Assembly (NCBI GenBank): GCA_016710585.1 | Contig: JADJVN010000033.1 | Coordinates: forward strand, 1-62,100 | Direction: 5' to 3' | DNA from: Saprospiraceae bacterium | Lineage (GTDB): Bacteria; Bacteroidota; Bacteroidia; Chitinophagales; Saprospiraceae | Length of the DNA stretch: 62,100 nt | Shown here: positions 15,387 through 24,157 of the stretch, piece by piece | Position numbering within the stretch: the first letter of the stretch is position 1 | Layout of the letters: every line of letters starts with the position of its first letter | Position numbers and translations under genes: made by a program | The notes under the pieces: model-generated | Databases searched by the model: none | Seen by the model: only the letters and a program-made list of their open reading frames with translations | Told to the model about the DNA's origin: nothing

Positions 15387-16625
15387 TTATCCCTCCTTCC
15401 GATAATATAACTTACTCACTTTACTTGGATCAAAATAGTGCTTTGCTGCGCTAACTATTTCTTCCTTGGTCACTTTTCTATAATTATCTAATTCAGTATA
15501 AATGAGATATGCATCTCCCAGCCACTCAGAGTAAGAGATATTTAATGCTTGATTGATCACACCAACTTGTGAAAATAAATATGCAGTTTCATTTTTATGC
15601 TGATATTTTTCCCAGTCGCGCTGCGACATGGTGTTTTGTTTACACTCATCGAGAAGACTCCAGAAGGCTTCTTCTCCAGTCTCGATACTTACGCCGGGAT
15701 TTAATTTTCCTTCTACAATAATTAGCCCTGGATCTGTTGTAGTCGTAAGATAACAGTCGATGCCAGAGAATAACATTTTTTCTTTTTTCAGTTTGCTGTA
15801 TAATAAAGAGCTCTTTCCCTCTGCGAGTAAATCTGTGAATATATCTAAAGTATAAAAATCATGTTCCTTTCTTGCAGCAGAATGGATTGCTATATAGATC
15901 GCTTCTTCAGGAAAATTTGCATGAACAGTTTGAGATCTCAATTGCTGGATTTTATCTTCTTGTGGATAGATATTTGTGTTTTTATTTTTTCCTGGGATGA
16001 CTTCGAAATATTTTTTTACAAGCTGAAGGATTTCTTCTGAATTGATATTTCCAGATATGGCTAGAATCGCATTACTCGGATTATAATAGCGATCAAAAAA
16101 TGCTGTAGCATCATCATAGCTCAACTGTGCGATTTGATCGCGATCCACTCCTATCACTGGCCATCTGTAAGGATGTTTTTGATATGCGAGATTGAATAAT
16201 TGATGAGAAAAAAGTCCGTAGGGATTATTGAGATAATGCTCACTAAATTCTTCAATGACGACGCGCTGCTGAGTGATGAAATCTTTCTTTGGTACTTTGA
16301 ATTCTTTCATCCTCAAGGCTTCCAAGGCGATCAAAAGTTCAATCTCTTTTGCTGGGGCGATATTGTAATAATTCGTTGTATCTGGAGTCGTAAATGCATT
16401 GCTCTCTGCACCTGCATTCTGCAAGACTTCATCAAAGTCTATGTCCTTTCCACAGTTTGAAAACATGAGGTGTTCAAACAAATGCGCCAATCCAGTTTTC
16501 TTTGGATCTTCATCGCGTGAGCCTACTCTATAGAGGACGCAGACTGATGCCATCTGGGTCGTATAATCGGGAAGCAAAAGCAATGTCAATCCATTGTCCA
16601 AGACATGTCTTGTATATTTTTCCAA
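15387..16625 (-). CDS. M16 family zinc peptidase (pitrilysin-like)
   Basis: A 412-residue single-unit M16 peptidase. The inverted zinc motif HxxEH is present as H48-LF-E51-H52 in LAHLFEHLMF, with downstream M16 landmarks AGAESNAFTTPDTTNY and the C-terminal domain motif containing YFDPSKVSKLYY. Such enzymes degrade or process peptides and are often encoded in pairs; no partner is adjacent. The start is a TTG (16623-16625), because an in-frame TAA lies 15 bp upstream and no ATG fits. The gene begins 25 bp after the fumC stop and is probably in the same transcript. Confidence 0.88.
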   Translation of the reverse strand: MEKYTRHVLDNGLTLLLLPDYTTQMASVCVLYRVGSRDEDPKKTGLAHLFEHLMFSNCGKDIDFDEVLQNAGAESNAFTTPDTTNYYNIAPAKEIELLIALEALRMKEFKVPKKDFITQQRVVIEEFSEHYLNNPYGLFSHQLFNLAYQKHPYRWPVIGVDRDQIAQLSYDDATAFFDRYYNPSNAILAISGNINSEEILQLVKKYFEVIPGKNKNTNIYPQEDKIQQLRSQTVHANFPEEAIYIAIHSAARKEHDFYTLDIFTDLLAEGKSSLLYSKLKKEKMLFSGIDCYLTTTTDPGLIIVEGKLNPGVSIETGEEAFWSLLDECKQNTMSQRDWEKYQHKNETAYLFSQVGVINQALNISYSEWLGDAYLIYTELDNYRKVTKEEIVSAAKHYFDPSKVSKLYYRKEG

Positions 16626-16650
16626 TCTTATTTTTTTTATTTGATTTTAA

Positions 16651-18051
16651 TTATGCGATTGTTCCAACCATTTCTTCAGGCTTCACCCAAGCATCAAATT
16701 CTTCCGATGTAAGATAGCCCAAATCAATGGCAGTTTGTTTTAAAGTTTTTCCTTGCTTATGTGCGGTCTGAGCAATTTCAGCAGCTTTATAATATCCTAT
16801 TTTTGTGTTTAATGCGGTGACCAACATTAACGAATTGTCAAGATTGTGTTTGATATTTTCTGGAATCGCTTGAATTCCTATTGCACACTTTTCATTGAAG
16901 GAATTGCATACATCTCCAATCAATCTCGCAGAGTGTAGGAAATTATATATCATCATTGGTTTGAATACATTGAGTTCGAAATGTCCAGTAGCTCCTCCGA
17001 TGTTAATTGCAACATCATTACCCAAGACTTGTGCTGCGACCATCGTCATAGCTTCACATTGAGTGGGATTCACTTTGCCGGGCATGATAGAAGATCCTGG
17101 TTCATTATCAGGAATATGTAATTCTCCAATACCACAGCGTGGTCCAGAAGCTAAGAGGCGAATATCATTGGCAATCTTCATCATAGAACATGCTACGGTC
17201 TTCAAAGCACCATGAGCTTCTACTATAGCATCATGAGCTGCCAATGCTTCAAATTTATTTTGTGCTGTGACAAAAGGGAGGCCTGATAATTTTGCAATTT
17301 CTGCAGCAACATTTTCACTGTAGTTTGGTGGTGTGTTGATTCCTGTTCCTACCGCTGTTCCACCTAATGCTAATTCAGATAAATGACTTAATGTGTTTTC
17401 TATTGCCTTGATTCCAAAATTTAATTGTGCCACATATCCAGAAATCTCTTGTCCCAATGTTAATGGTGTCGCATCCATAAGATGAGTTCGACCGATCTTT
17501 ACGATGTGCATGAATTCTTTTGACTTTGCTGCCAAGGTATCGCGCAAATTGCGAATTCCAGGAAGCGTACAGTCGATCAAAATTTTATATGCTGCAAAAT
17601 GCATTGCTGTAGGAAAGGTGTCATTTGAAGATTGGGATTTATTGACATCATCATTGGGATGAATAACTTTTTTTTCATCCAACAAACTGCCTCCTTGATT
17701 GACATGAGCTTTGTAGGCGATGACTTCATTGACATTCATATTGGACTGTGTTCCAGAGCCAGTTTGCCATACTACAAGTGGAAATTGATCCATTAGTTTT
17801 CCTTCCAATATTTCATCACAAACCTGAGCAATCATTTTGCATTTTTCTGCAGATAATATGTTTGCATTATTATTAGTGATGGCGGCTGCTTTTTTTAGAA
17901 TTGCAAAGGCATATATGATTTCCTTTGGCATTTTATTGATGTCTTCAGCAATTTTAAAATTTTCAATAGAACGCTGAGTTTGCGCTCCCCAAAATACATC
18001 TGCTGGTACATTGACCACACCCATTGTATCTTTTTCTTGTCTGAAATTCAT
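16651..18051 (-). CDS. fumC: Class II fumarate hydratase
   Basis: Converts fumarate to L-malate in the TCA cycle. It is a 466-residue member of the fumarase/aspartase superfamily with the signature GSSIMPGKVNPTQCEA, the substrate-site loops SGTQSNMNVNEV and SSNDTFPTAMH, and GRTHLMDATPLTLGQE. Length and motifs match oxygen-stable FumC rather than aspartase. The start MNFRQEKDTMG is the only ATG near the conserved N-terminus. Confidence 0.96.
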   Translation of the reverse strand: MNFRQEKDTMGVVNVPADVFWGAQTQRSIENFKIAEDINKMPKEIIYAFAILKKAAAITNNNANILSAEKCKMIAQVCDEILEGKLMDQFPLVVWQTGSGTQSNMNVNEVIAYKAHVNQGGSLLDEKKVIHPNDDVNKSQSSNDTFPTAMHFAAYKILIDCTLPGIRNLRDTLAAKSKEFMHIVKIGRTHLMDATPLTLGQEISGYVAQLNFGIKAIENTLSHLSELALGGTAVGTGINTPPNYSENVAAEIAKLSGLPFVTAQNKFEALAAHDAIVEAHGALKTVACSMMKIANDIRLLASGPRCGIGELHIPDNEPGSSIMPGKVNPTQCEAMTMVAAQVLGNDVAINIGGATGHFELNVFKPMMIYNFLHSARLIGDVCNSFNEKCAIGIQAIPENIKHNLDNSLMLVTALNTKIGYYKAAEIAQTAHKQGKTLKQTAIDLGYLTSEEFDAWVKPEEMVGTIA

Positions 18052-18080
18052 AATGATCGAATTAGTTTATTTTTGATTAA

Positions 18081-20444
18081 TTAATTTATTTTTTGAAAAT
18101 ATTTCACTTCTGCAGTTTGTTTGTTTTGAATAATATAAAGCCCAGAAGGCAAATGATCCAATACTAGTTTTCTTTCTTCATTAGACTGAATACGAATTTC
18201 TAATAAATTTATTCCCATTAGATTTAATAGCTTAAATTCACTAGTTTCGTTGGATTTATTTTCGATGTGCAAATGTCCATTTGTCGGATTTGGAAAAATG
18301 ACAAAACTTCCAGTTTGATTTTCTTTAATGGAGGTGATTTGAGTTCCTTTGGCTAGAAATTTATCTAGTGTAGCTTTCATAGAAATTTCTGTGGATGCTG
18401 TTTGTGGTGGATTATATAAATGAAATAAAAGCCGAATGCTATCTTTTGATTTACCTGACATATTGTAGGTAAAATTCGTTCTTGGATTAAATTCTCCTCT
18501 AAAATTCTCAGGGACATCTTCGACCAATGTCGTGTCATGTGGTGACACTACAAAGATTTTAGAAAATCTACCCGCTCCACCACCATATGCCCATGCATTA
18601 TAGGAGATCTCAGCTTCGCTGTATCCACTAAAATTCATCCAAGGAGAATACAATTGTAAAGTTCCATTGAGTTTCCATGGATCGTCTATTTCTTCATAGT
18701 TATTGGTGTAGTAACATTCTTTACCGATATCATCATTCATATCTTTTGTCGGATAGTTTGAAAAGGGAGTCTTCAATTCACTGAAATTTCCTTTTTTGAA
18801 TTTTACTTTAGTGTCGTCAGTGATTTGCGTCCAATTATAATCAAATAAAAAATCATCTTGATAACCTCTATCCATCAGAATTTGGATAGAATTTTCCTTA
18901 TCAATTTGATAGTCTGAAATGATGCTGTGAAGGTATCCCCATTTGCCACATGCGATTTGATAATTTCCTTCAATGATATTTTGAAATGTAGCCTCTGTGG
19001 TAGCTTTTGACAGATTGTTATATTCAAAATCGTTATTAAAGATTCTGATATCTGCATTAGTGATTATCTCATTGGTTTTATTATCTCTTACTTCAACAAA
19101 GAGGGGATGTGTCGGTAGCGGTTCAAGTGGGATATCTAGATTGAATATGCTGTCGCGCTTTATAATAATCACAGCCTGATAATTTTTATATCCTGCCTTG
19201 CTAACATGTATAAATACTTGGCCTTCTTCTGAAAATCCAGTTTTGAATTTACCATTTAAATCTGAATTTGAAAAAACTTCATGGTCGAGAACACTGACAC
19301 TTATTGAGGCATTGATTACAGCTTCATTGGTGTTTTTATTATACACTTTTCCTTCAATAAATGCGGCTTTATTTTGATCAAATTCCATGACATACAATCC
19401 ATTTTCAATATCCGAGGCTATGAATATCCCTGATTTAAAATAGGGGTAAACACTCCAACATCCATGAAATCCTAAATCGTTTTGCAGATAAGTATCGTAG
19501 TAGCCCACTTCAATTAAATTTCTTGGGTCTTTAGTGTCTAATATCCTCACTCCTTCTGTATACCAAGACACAAATAGATATCTTCCATGGTGGAATACAT
19601 TGTGAGGTATCGTCTTGTTTTTTTCTCTTGGGAATAATTTATATTCACTTATTTTTCTAATACTACTTGGATTATTTACATCCCACACTTCGACAGGTGC
19701 TTTGGTTCGTTCATCTGTTGTATAGAGAATTTTTCTATCTTTTTCTATCCATGCTGCATGAGTAAATTGTTCGGCTGTGGGCGCATCTGTTATTCTAATA
19801 GGTAATTTTTTGTCCGTTACATTCCAAACGCTGATGAGTCCATCCCATAATTCTGCGGCATACATTTTGTTCTCATATACATGAACCTCATGGAAATAGA
19901 TTGAATCTATCGCAGAAACAAAAGTAGGCTGGTCTGGATTTTTCCTAGCATCTAAAATGGTACATCCGTATCCTATTGGAGCTGATCCTGCTAGATAAAT
20001 AAATCCATCTTCATCAATAAAAATAGTATGTGTTCTTTCTACTAGGACTGTATCACCATTCTCACCAATATAATTTTTTACAAATCGATGGGTGAAAGTG
20101 TCGGGCGCTTTACTCATATCGACGATGAGCATTCCATCTTTTTCCTCAGTCACGACGTATGCGCGATCCTGAAAGGTCTTCAGTTCTCTCCACGAAGAGT
20201 TCGAAGCTTTTACAAAATATCTTTCTATTGGCTTCCTTGGATCTTCGAGAGAATAAATCCTCAATCCCTCGACAGTACCCAATAGTGCATATTCTATACC
20301 AGCAGGGTCAGTATATCCCCAAATGCTACTTGCATGTTCTAAAATATTGACATTAGACAGCAGCTTTACATGGGGAGGCGCCTGAGAGAATCCAATAAAT
20401 ATAAAGAATAAAGAAAATATATATGACAAATATAGTTTATTCAT
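18081..20444 (-). CDS. Choice-of-anchor B family secreted protein with T9SS type A sorting domain
   Basis: 787 residues: a signal peptide (LYLSYIFSLFFIFIGFSQA), then a beta-propeller of LVIVD-type repeats (for example GLRIYSLEDPRKPI, VSVWNVTDKKLPIRI, VRILDTKDPRNLIEVGYY) characteristic of choice-of-anchor B proteins. Two carboxypeptidase-regulatory-like domains follow (from about residue 370, EGKVYNKNTNEAVINASISV), then a jelly-roll-like region and a C-terminal sorting domain (FVIFPNPTNGHLHIEN...LPSGLYIIQ). It is predicted to be secreted by T9SS and attached to the cell surface; its ligand is unknown. It is divergent from the T9SS type B gene at 20597, with 152 bp between starts. Confidence 0.87.
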   Translation of the reverse strand: MNKLYLSYIFSLFFIFIGFSQAPPHVKLLSNVNILEHASSIWGYTDPAGIEYALLGTVEGLRIYSLEDPRKPIERYFVKASNSSWRELKTFQDRAYVVTEEKDGMLIVDMSKAPDTFTHRFVKNYIGENGDTVLVERTHTIFIDEDGFIYLAGSAPIGYGCTILDARKNPDQPTFVSAIDSIYFHEVHVYENKMYAAELWDGLISVWNVTDKKLPIRITDAPTAEQFTHAAWIEKDRKILYTTDERTKAPVEVWDVNNPSSIRKISEYKLFPREKNKTIPHNVFHHGRYLFVSWYTEGVRILDTKDPRNLIEVGYYDTYLQNDLGFHGCWSVYPYFKSGIFIASDIENGLYVMEFDQNKAAFIEGKVYNKNTNEAVINASISVSVLDHEVFSNSDLNGKFKTGFSEEGQVFIHVSKAGYKNYQAVIIIKRDSIFNLDIPLEPLPTHPLFVEVRDNKTNEIITNADIRIFNNDFEYNNLSKATTEATFQNIIEGNYQIACGKWGYLHSIISDYQIDKENSIQILMDRGYQDDFLFDYNWTQITDDTKVKFKKGNFSELKTPFSNYPTKDMNDDIGKECYYTNNYEEIDDPWKLNGTLQLYSPWMNFSGYSEAEISYNAWAYGGGAGRFSKIFVVSPHDTTLVEDVPENFRGEFNPRTNFTYNMSGKSKDSIRLLFHLYNPPQTASTEISMKATLDKFLAKGTQITSIKENQTGSFVIFPNPTNGHLHIENKSNETSEFKLLNLMGINLLEIRIQSNEERKLVLDHLPSGLYIIQNKQTAEVKYFQKIN

Positions 20445-20566
20445 ATTTATTTGATATTGAGATTATTGTCATTTAATTGTTCGAATAAATCACAAAATAG
20501 ATCATTTTTTACTCTATTTTTATGGATGAATCAAATCTTTTAACAATTTAATGTCAATTTCGTTAC

Positions 20567-20574
20567 TAAATTTG
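20567..20574 (+). promoter_or_regulatory. Candidate -7 element (TAAATTTG) for the T9SS type B gene
   Basis: Matches the Bacteroidota TAnnTTTG -7 consensus 22 bp before the ATG at 20597. No convincing TTTG -33 box lies 18-20 bp upstream, so support is weak. Confidence 0.3.
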
Positions 20575-20596
20575 TTGTCCAAATCATATAACTAAG

Positions 20597-21046
20597 ATGA
20601 ATTTTTATAAATATTTTACATTACTACTTACTATTGCTTGTTTTTCGCTTTTAGAGGCTCAGCCTCTGAGATTTATAGATGCTTCGGTTGATTCCATAAA
20701 AGCGGTGGCTTCGCATGTAGATCCTACGTCAGACGATGGATGGGTGATCAGTACGATTGTAAATGACTCTATAGTTCAATTTTCAAAATTTGATTATTGT
20801 GGAAAAGTGGAGTGGAATAAATGGCTTTACTCAAAAGGAAAGATCAATAATAGCTCGACGAGCATTTTAAATGATAAAATTTATTTTTCTGCAAATTTTA
20901 GTGATTCTACAAAGAAAGGAATTTTTGTTGTCACTGCGAATATGAATGGCCTTGTGTCAAAAAGTAAATTATTGAGTTTTAGAGATATGAATTTTTATTC
21001 CAATCCAAAATTGTTTTCTCTGACAATGATTTGTATATGGGTGTAA
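20597..21046 (+). CDS. T9SS type B secreted protein, N-terminal fragment
   Basis: Begins with a clear signal peptide (YFTLLLTIACFSLLEAQ) and a beta-rich, propeller-like region. The frame is lost at about 21014-21024 (ttttctctgac). A two-base gain or one-base loss there turns FSLTMICIWV into FSDNDLYMGVNVGN, which continues in the next fragment. One gene therefore spans 20597-22879 (about 760 residues). It is not recognised beyond its export architecture. Confidence 0.8.
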   Translation: MNFYKYFTLLLTIACFSLLEAQPLRFIDASVDSIKAVASHVDPTSDDGWVISTIVNDSIVQFSKFDYCGKVEWNKWLYSKGKINNSSTSILNDKIYFSANFSDSTKKGIFVVTANMNGLVSKSKLLSFRDMNFYSNPKLFSLTMICIWV

Positions 21047-22383
21047 ATGTTGGGAATGATAATGACAGAACCAGATTTACCTTGATCAAAATGGATACCT
21101 CTTTGAACCCGATAGAAACCAGAAGATTGGAGAATGAAAAAGAGGTACATGATTTTTCAATAGATGGGAATAAGAAATTCTATGCGACATTAAATTCAAA
21201 TGAATTCATTCGATTTGACAATGCTGGAACAGTGGATTACACTAGAAGATATGCTACTAGTTTCGATAAATTTGGGGATAATATTATTATTGGAAATAAC
21301 AATGTGTTTTTGTTGGGCTATCGATTACGTGGCAATATTCCTTTTATGCGGATGGTAAAACTTTCATTGGATGGTGAATATCAGAATCATTCCGAATTCT
21401 TAACTTATGATCCAAGAGTTCCTGTAAAGGCAATGACAGATAAAAGTAATATTTATGTAATCAATGTAGATACTACAGAAAGTAAGGGTGTAAGAAATAT
21501 GTATTGCAGCATCTTTAACAATTTAGGAAATCTTAGCAATAGAATTACCAATGAATTATTGAAGAATGCAAGTGAGATAAGAAGTCTTGATGTAGCTTAT
21601 CTTGAGAATGAGAAAAATATTATTTCTGCTGGTGTGATCGAAGATAGCATCTTTCACTCAAAGCAAACCGCAACATTTGAAAATGCTTGTGGTGATTCTT
21701 TGAAGTTGATCGCCTTTGGAAGAGATACGATCGTGACAGATACATTGATCAATGATCGATGGTTGAAGTTCGTAAATCCATCTGCCAATGATATCAATGA
21801 TTCAATTGGTGTTAAAGAATTGAAAGTGTCGAGATTGTGTGAAAAGTTTGATCTCAAAGATGGTGAAGTAAAAAGTCAAGAATGTCGTGGCGCCACGGTT
21901 ACTATAGGTAACACGAATGGATATCCAAATGCCACCTACAATTGGTCCAATGGTGCGACAACTCCAAGTATAAAAGTAGTTGTCCCAACAGAAGTTTCAC
22001 AGACCATAAAGTATTGTGATAAGACGGTAACGATTACTTATAAAGTTGAAGTAATTAGTCCTTTAGTTTCAAATCCAGTCAATTATCCAACAGCTTGTCC
22101 CAATACACCAATTACATTGATAAGTCAGGCAAATCCGTCTCATCCTTCAATGCAATTTGTTTGGTCAAATAACACAAGCTTACAGACATTGAACTCATTG
22201 TATTCTGATAAATTTAATACTGAAAAGACTGAGACTGTGATCATATCTTATTGTAAAAATGTACCAGGAAGTCAAGAGATAAAATTTGAACAAAAACATG
22301 TATTCAAGACACTTAATCCTACTGTAAGTGCACCAAGTGAAGTTAATTTAAAGGTATGTCCAACAAAGGATACTTTTTTTTAG
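21031..22383 (+). CDS. T9SS type B secreted protein, middle fragment
   Basis: Continues the protein with repeated beta strands and, from about 21880, two Ig/PKD-like stretches (CRGATVTIGNTNGYPNATYNW; CPNTPITLISQ). The frame ends in an eight-T run at 22374-22381. Seven T would give DTFFRATFESNL and join to the last fragment, so a homopolymer error is the simplest explanation. Confidence 0.78.
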   Translation: MYMGVNVGNDNDRTRFTLIKMDTSLNPIETRRLENEKEVHDFSIDGNKKFYATLNSNEFIRFDNAGTVDYTRRYATSFDKFGDNIIIGNNNVFLLGYRLRGNIPFMRMVKLSLDGEYQNHSEFLTYDPRVPVKAMTDKSNIYVINVDTTESKGVRNMYCSIFNNLGNLSNRITNELLKNASEIRSLDVAYLENEKNIISAGVIEDSIFHSKQTATFENACGDSLKLIAFGRDTIVTDTLINDRWLKFVNPSANDINDSIGVKELKVSRLCEKFDLKDGEVKSQECRGATVTIGNTNGYPNATYNWSNGATTPSIKVVVPTEVSQTIKYCDKTVTITYKVEVISPLVSNPVNYPTACPNTPITLISQANPSHPSMQFVWSNNTSLQTLNSLYSDKFNTEKTETVIISYCKNVPGSQEIKFEQKHVFKTLNPTVSAPSEVNLKVCPTKDTFF

Positions 22384-22402
22384 GGCTACTTTTGAGTCGA
22401 AT

Positions 22403-22879
22403 TTGAGTAGGATTGGTTTTGAATGGGATGATAAAAGTAAATTTCCAGAATATAATTTTAAATATTCTACGGCGAATTTAAATCAAATGAATACCGTAAC
22501 TATGAAGTTTTATTGTGATGATAAGAGCATAGAGCCATATATGACCATAACACAAAAACACATTGCCATGCTTGATGAAAATTGTGTGAATGTGAAGTTT
22601 CCAAATGTCGTGAGTATTAATTTTGAAAATGAGAATAATCGTGTGTTTAAGCCTTTTTTTGTAAACGAAGAGGATAAATCCAATTTAGCATCCTACAAAT
22701 TAAAGATATATAATCGATGGGGAAATATAGTATTTGAATCAAGCAAAGTTAGTGATTCGTGGAATCTTCAGTACAAAGATGAACCTGCAGCAATTGACAC
22801 TTATATATACATTTGCGAATTAAAGGATTTATCAGGAAATGTGAGTGAATACAAAGGAAATTTTACTATAGTAAAATAG
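22403..22879 (+). CDS. T9SS type B secreted protein, C-terminal gliding-motility-type sorting domain
   Basis: Ends with the CHU_C/type B sorting domain: LKIYNRWGNIVFES, then DSWN, then DTYIYICELKD and YKGNFTIVK. Type B domains route cargo through T9SS to the cell surface and are typical of large SprB-like adhesins. The coding frame actually begins just after the T-run at 22374. The stop faces the convergent beta-barrel gene with a 36-bp gap. Confidence 0.85.
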   Translation: MSRIGFEWDDKSKFPEYNFKYSTANLNQMNTVTMKFYCDDKSIEPYMTITQKHIAMLDENCVNVKFPNVVSINFENENNRVFKPFFVNEEDKSNLASYKLKIYNRWGNIVFESSKVSDSWNLQYKDEPAAIDTYIYICELKDLSGNVSEYKGNFTIVK

Positions 22880-22915
22880 TATCTAAACTTACTTTCTATA
22901 AATTGAAATTGATTT

Positions 22916-24157
22916 TTACAATGTCAATCTAACCTTCAATCCATGATTGAAGTATGCACTATTTTTTACAAGAAATTCTGTAGCAAGTGAATTTCCAAAA
23001 TATTCAATCAGTAAGTTTTTGCTAATGTAAATTGAAGTATTAATTCCTGCATGAAACTTTCCATAGTTGCCATATCCTGCAATGAATCCAATGATCCATT
23101 TTGAGCTCGGTTGATAATTGATTCCAGTATTGAAATAAGCACTATTTACTTTGGATATGGTATATTGAAAACTGCTTTGCAATTCGATTTTACTAGTGAG
23201 TAGTGATCTGTATTGAATATAGATTCTTGTTGGAACCAAAGTAGTAGCTGTCGCATTTTCTTTTTCATGAATCCAAGTGTTTTCAAGATCTGAGATTCCA
23301 TTAATATCTGCTTTAATGCTATCAAATATATTTTCTATAGCAACACCTCTCCATACAAAATTTGAATCAATCGTTTTTTCTGAAATATTTTTATTCCATT
23401 TGATGAAACCTAGATCTTGAATTCCTATTGTAATCTTAGTTTTACCTTGATTCAAATTTTTACTATAGTAAGCTGCACCATTCAAACCATAGCCATTCAC
23501 AGCAAAATAGTCATATGTAGTACTGCTGTTTGTAAATGCATTGAGTTTAATTTTACCATTCAATTCTATTACATCTTTTGCAGTATAAAGTTGGCCTTCA
23601 GGAATAGAAATATCATAGAGTTGGTTGCCAAGATTTAGTCCAAGTTGTATTCCAAATTCTGAATTTCCTTTGACCATTTCTGTTCCAAGATAGACTGTCT
23701 TCCATTCTAATCCAAGAAGATTATTTGGAGCCAAATTCATTGTTTTGTCTTCAAAGTTTTTATTCCCTTGAAAGAAAAAACGAAAAGCATCATTTGAATA
23801 TTCACCGATTAGAATTTGTTGCGAACGAATTCCTCCAAGCCATCGTTTTGCAAAGTTTTCATTTTTTTGTTTTAGCTTTGTTCTATATTCTAGTGACAAA
23901 CTGAGATTTTCACCTATGGTATTTTTGGAACTGAGTTTTTGCGTCGAGTTCGAAATAATATCATTTTCTATTAGACCACCAAAATAAAAATTTTTAATTA
24001 ATTCATTGGTGAATCCTGAAGATTGCAATGCTATAAAATTGGTTGATGTGATACTTGCTTTTGCATCGCGTTCGCTTTTTAATAATAAACTATTTTCTTG
24101 TGCAGAAGCAAATTGGAATATGCTCCATGCGATATATAGACTTAAAATTTTTTTCAT
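22916..24157 (-). CDS. Putative outer-membrane beta-barrel protein (DUF5723-like)
   Basis: 413 residues with a signal peptide (ILSLYIAWSIFQFASAQ) and no internal hydrophobic helix. It has many alternating amphipathic strands and a C-terminal aromatic/Leu strand (HGLKVRLTL), as in outer-membrane barrels. The layout (N-terminal NFIALQSSGFTNELI, later LGLNLGNQLYDI and FGGLIEND) resembles the DUF5723 family of Bacteroidota; I hold this loosely. Its ATG overlaps the TGA of the upstream lipoprotein gene (ATGA at 24154-24157), so the two are translationally coupled and probably work together. Confidence 0.6.
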   Translation of the reverse strand: MKKILSLYIAWSIFQFASAQENSLLLKSERDAKASITSTNFIALQSSGFTNELIKNFYFGGLIENDIISNSTQKLSSKNTIGENLSLSLEYRTKLKQKNENFAKRWLGGIRSQQILIGEYSNDAFRFFFQGNKNFEDKTMNLAPNNLLGLEWKTVYLGTEMVKGNSEFGIQLGLNLGNQLYDISIPEGQLYTAKDVIELNGKIKLNAFTNSSTTYDYFAVNGYGLNGAAYYSKNLNQGKTKITIGIQDLGFIKWNKNISEKTIDSNFVWRGVAIENIFDSIKADINGISDLENTWIHEKENATATTLVPTRIYIQYRSLLTSKIELQSSFQYTISKVNSAYFNTGINYQPSSKWIIGFIAGYGNYGKFHAGINTSIYISKNLLIEYFGNSLATEFLVKNSAYFNHGLKVRLTL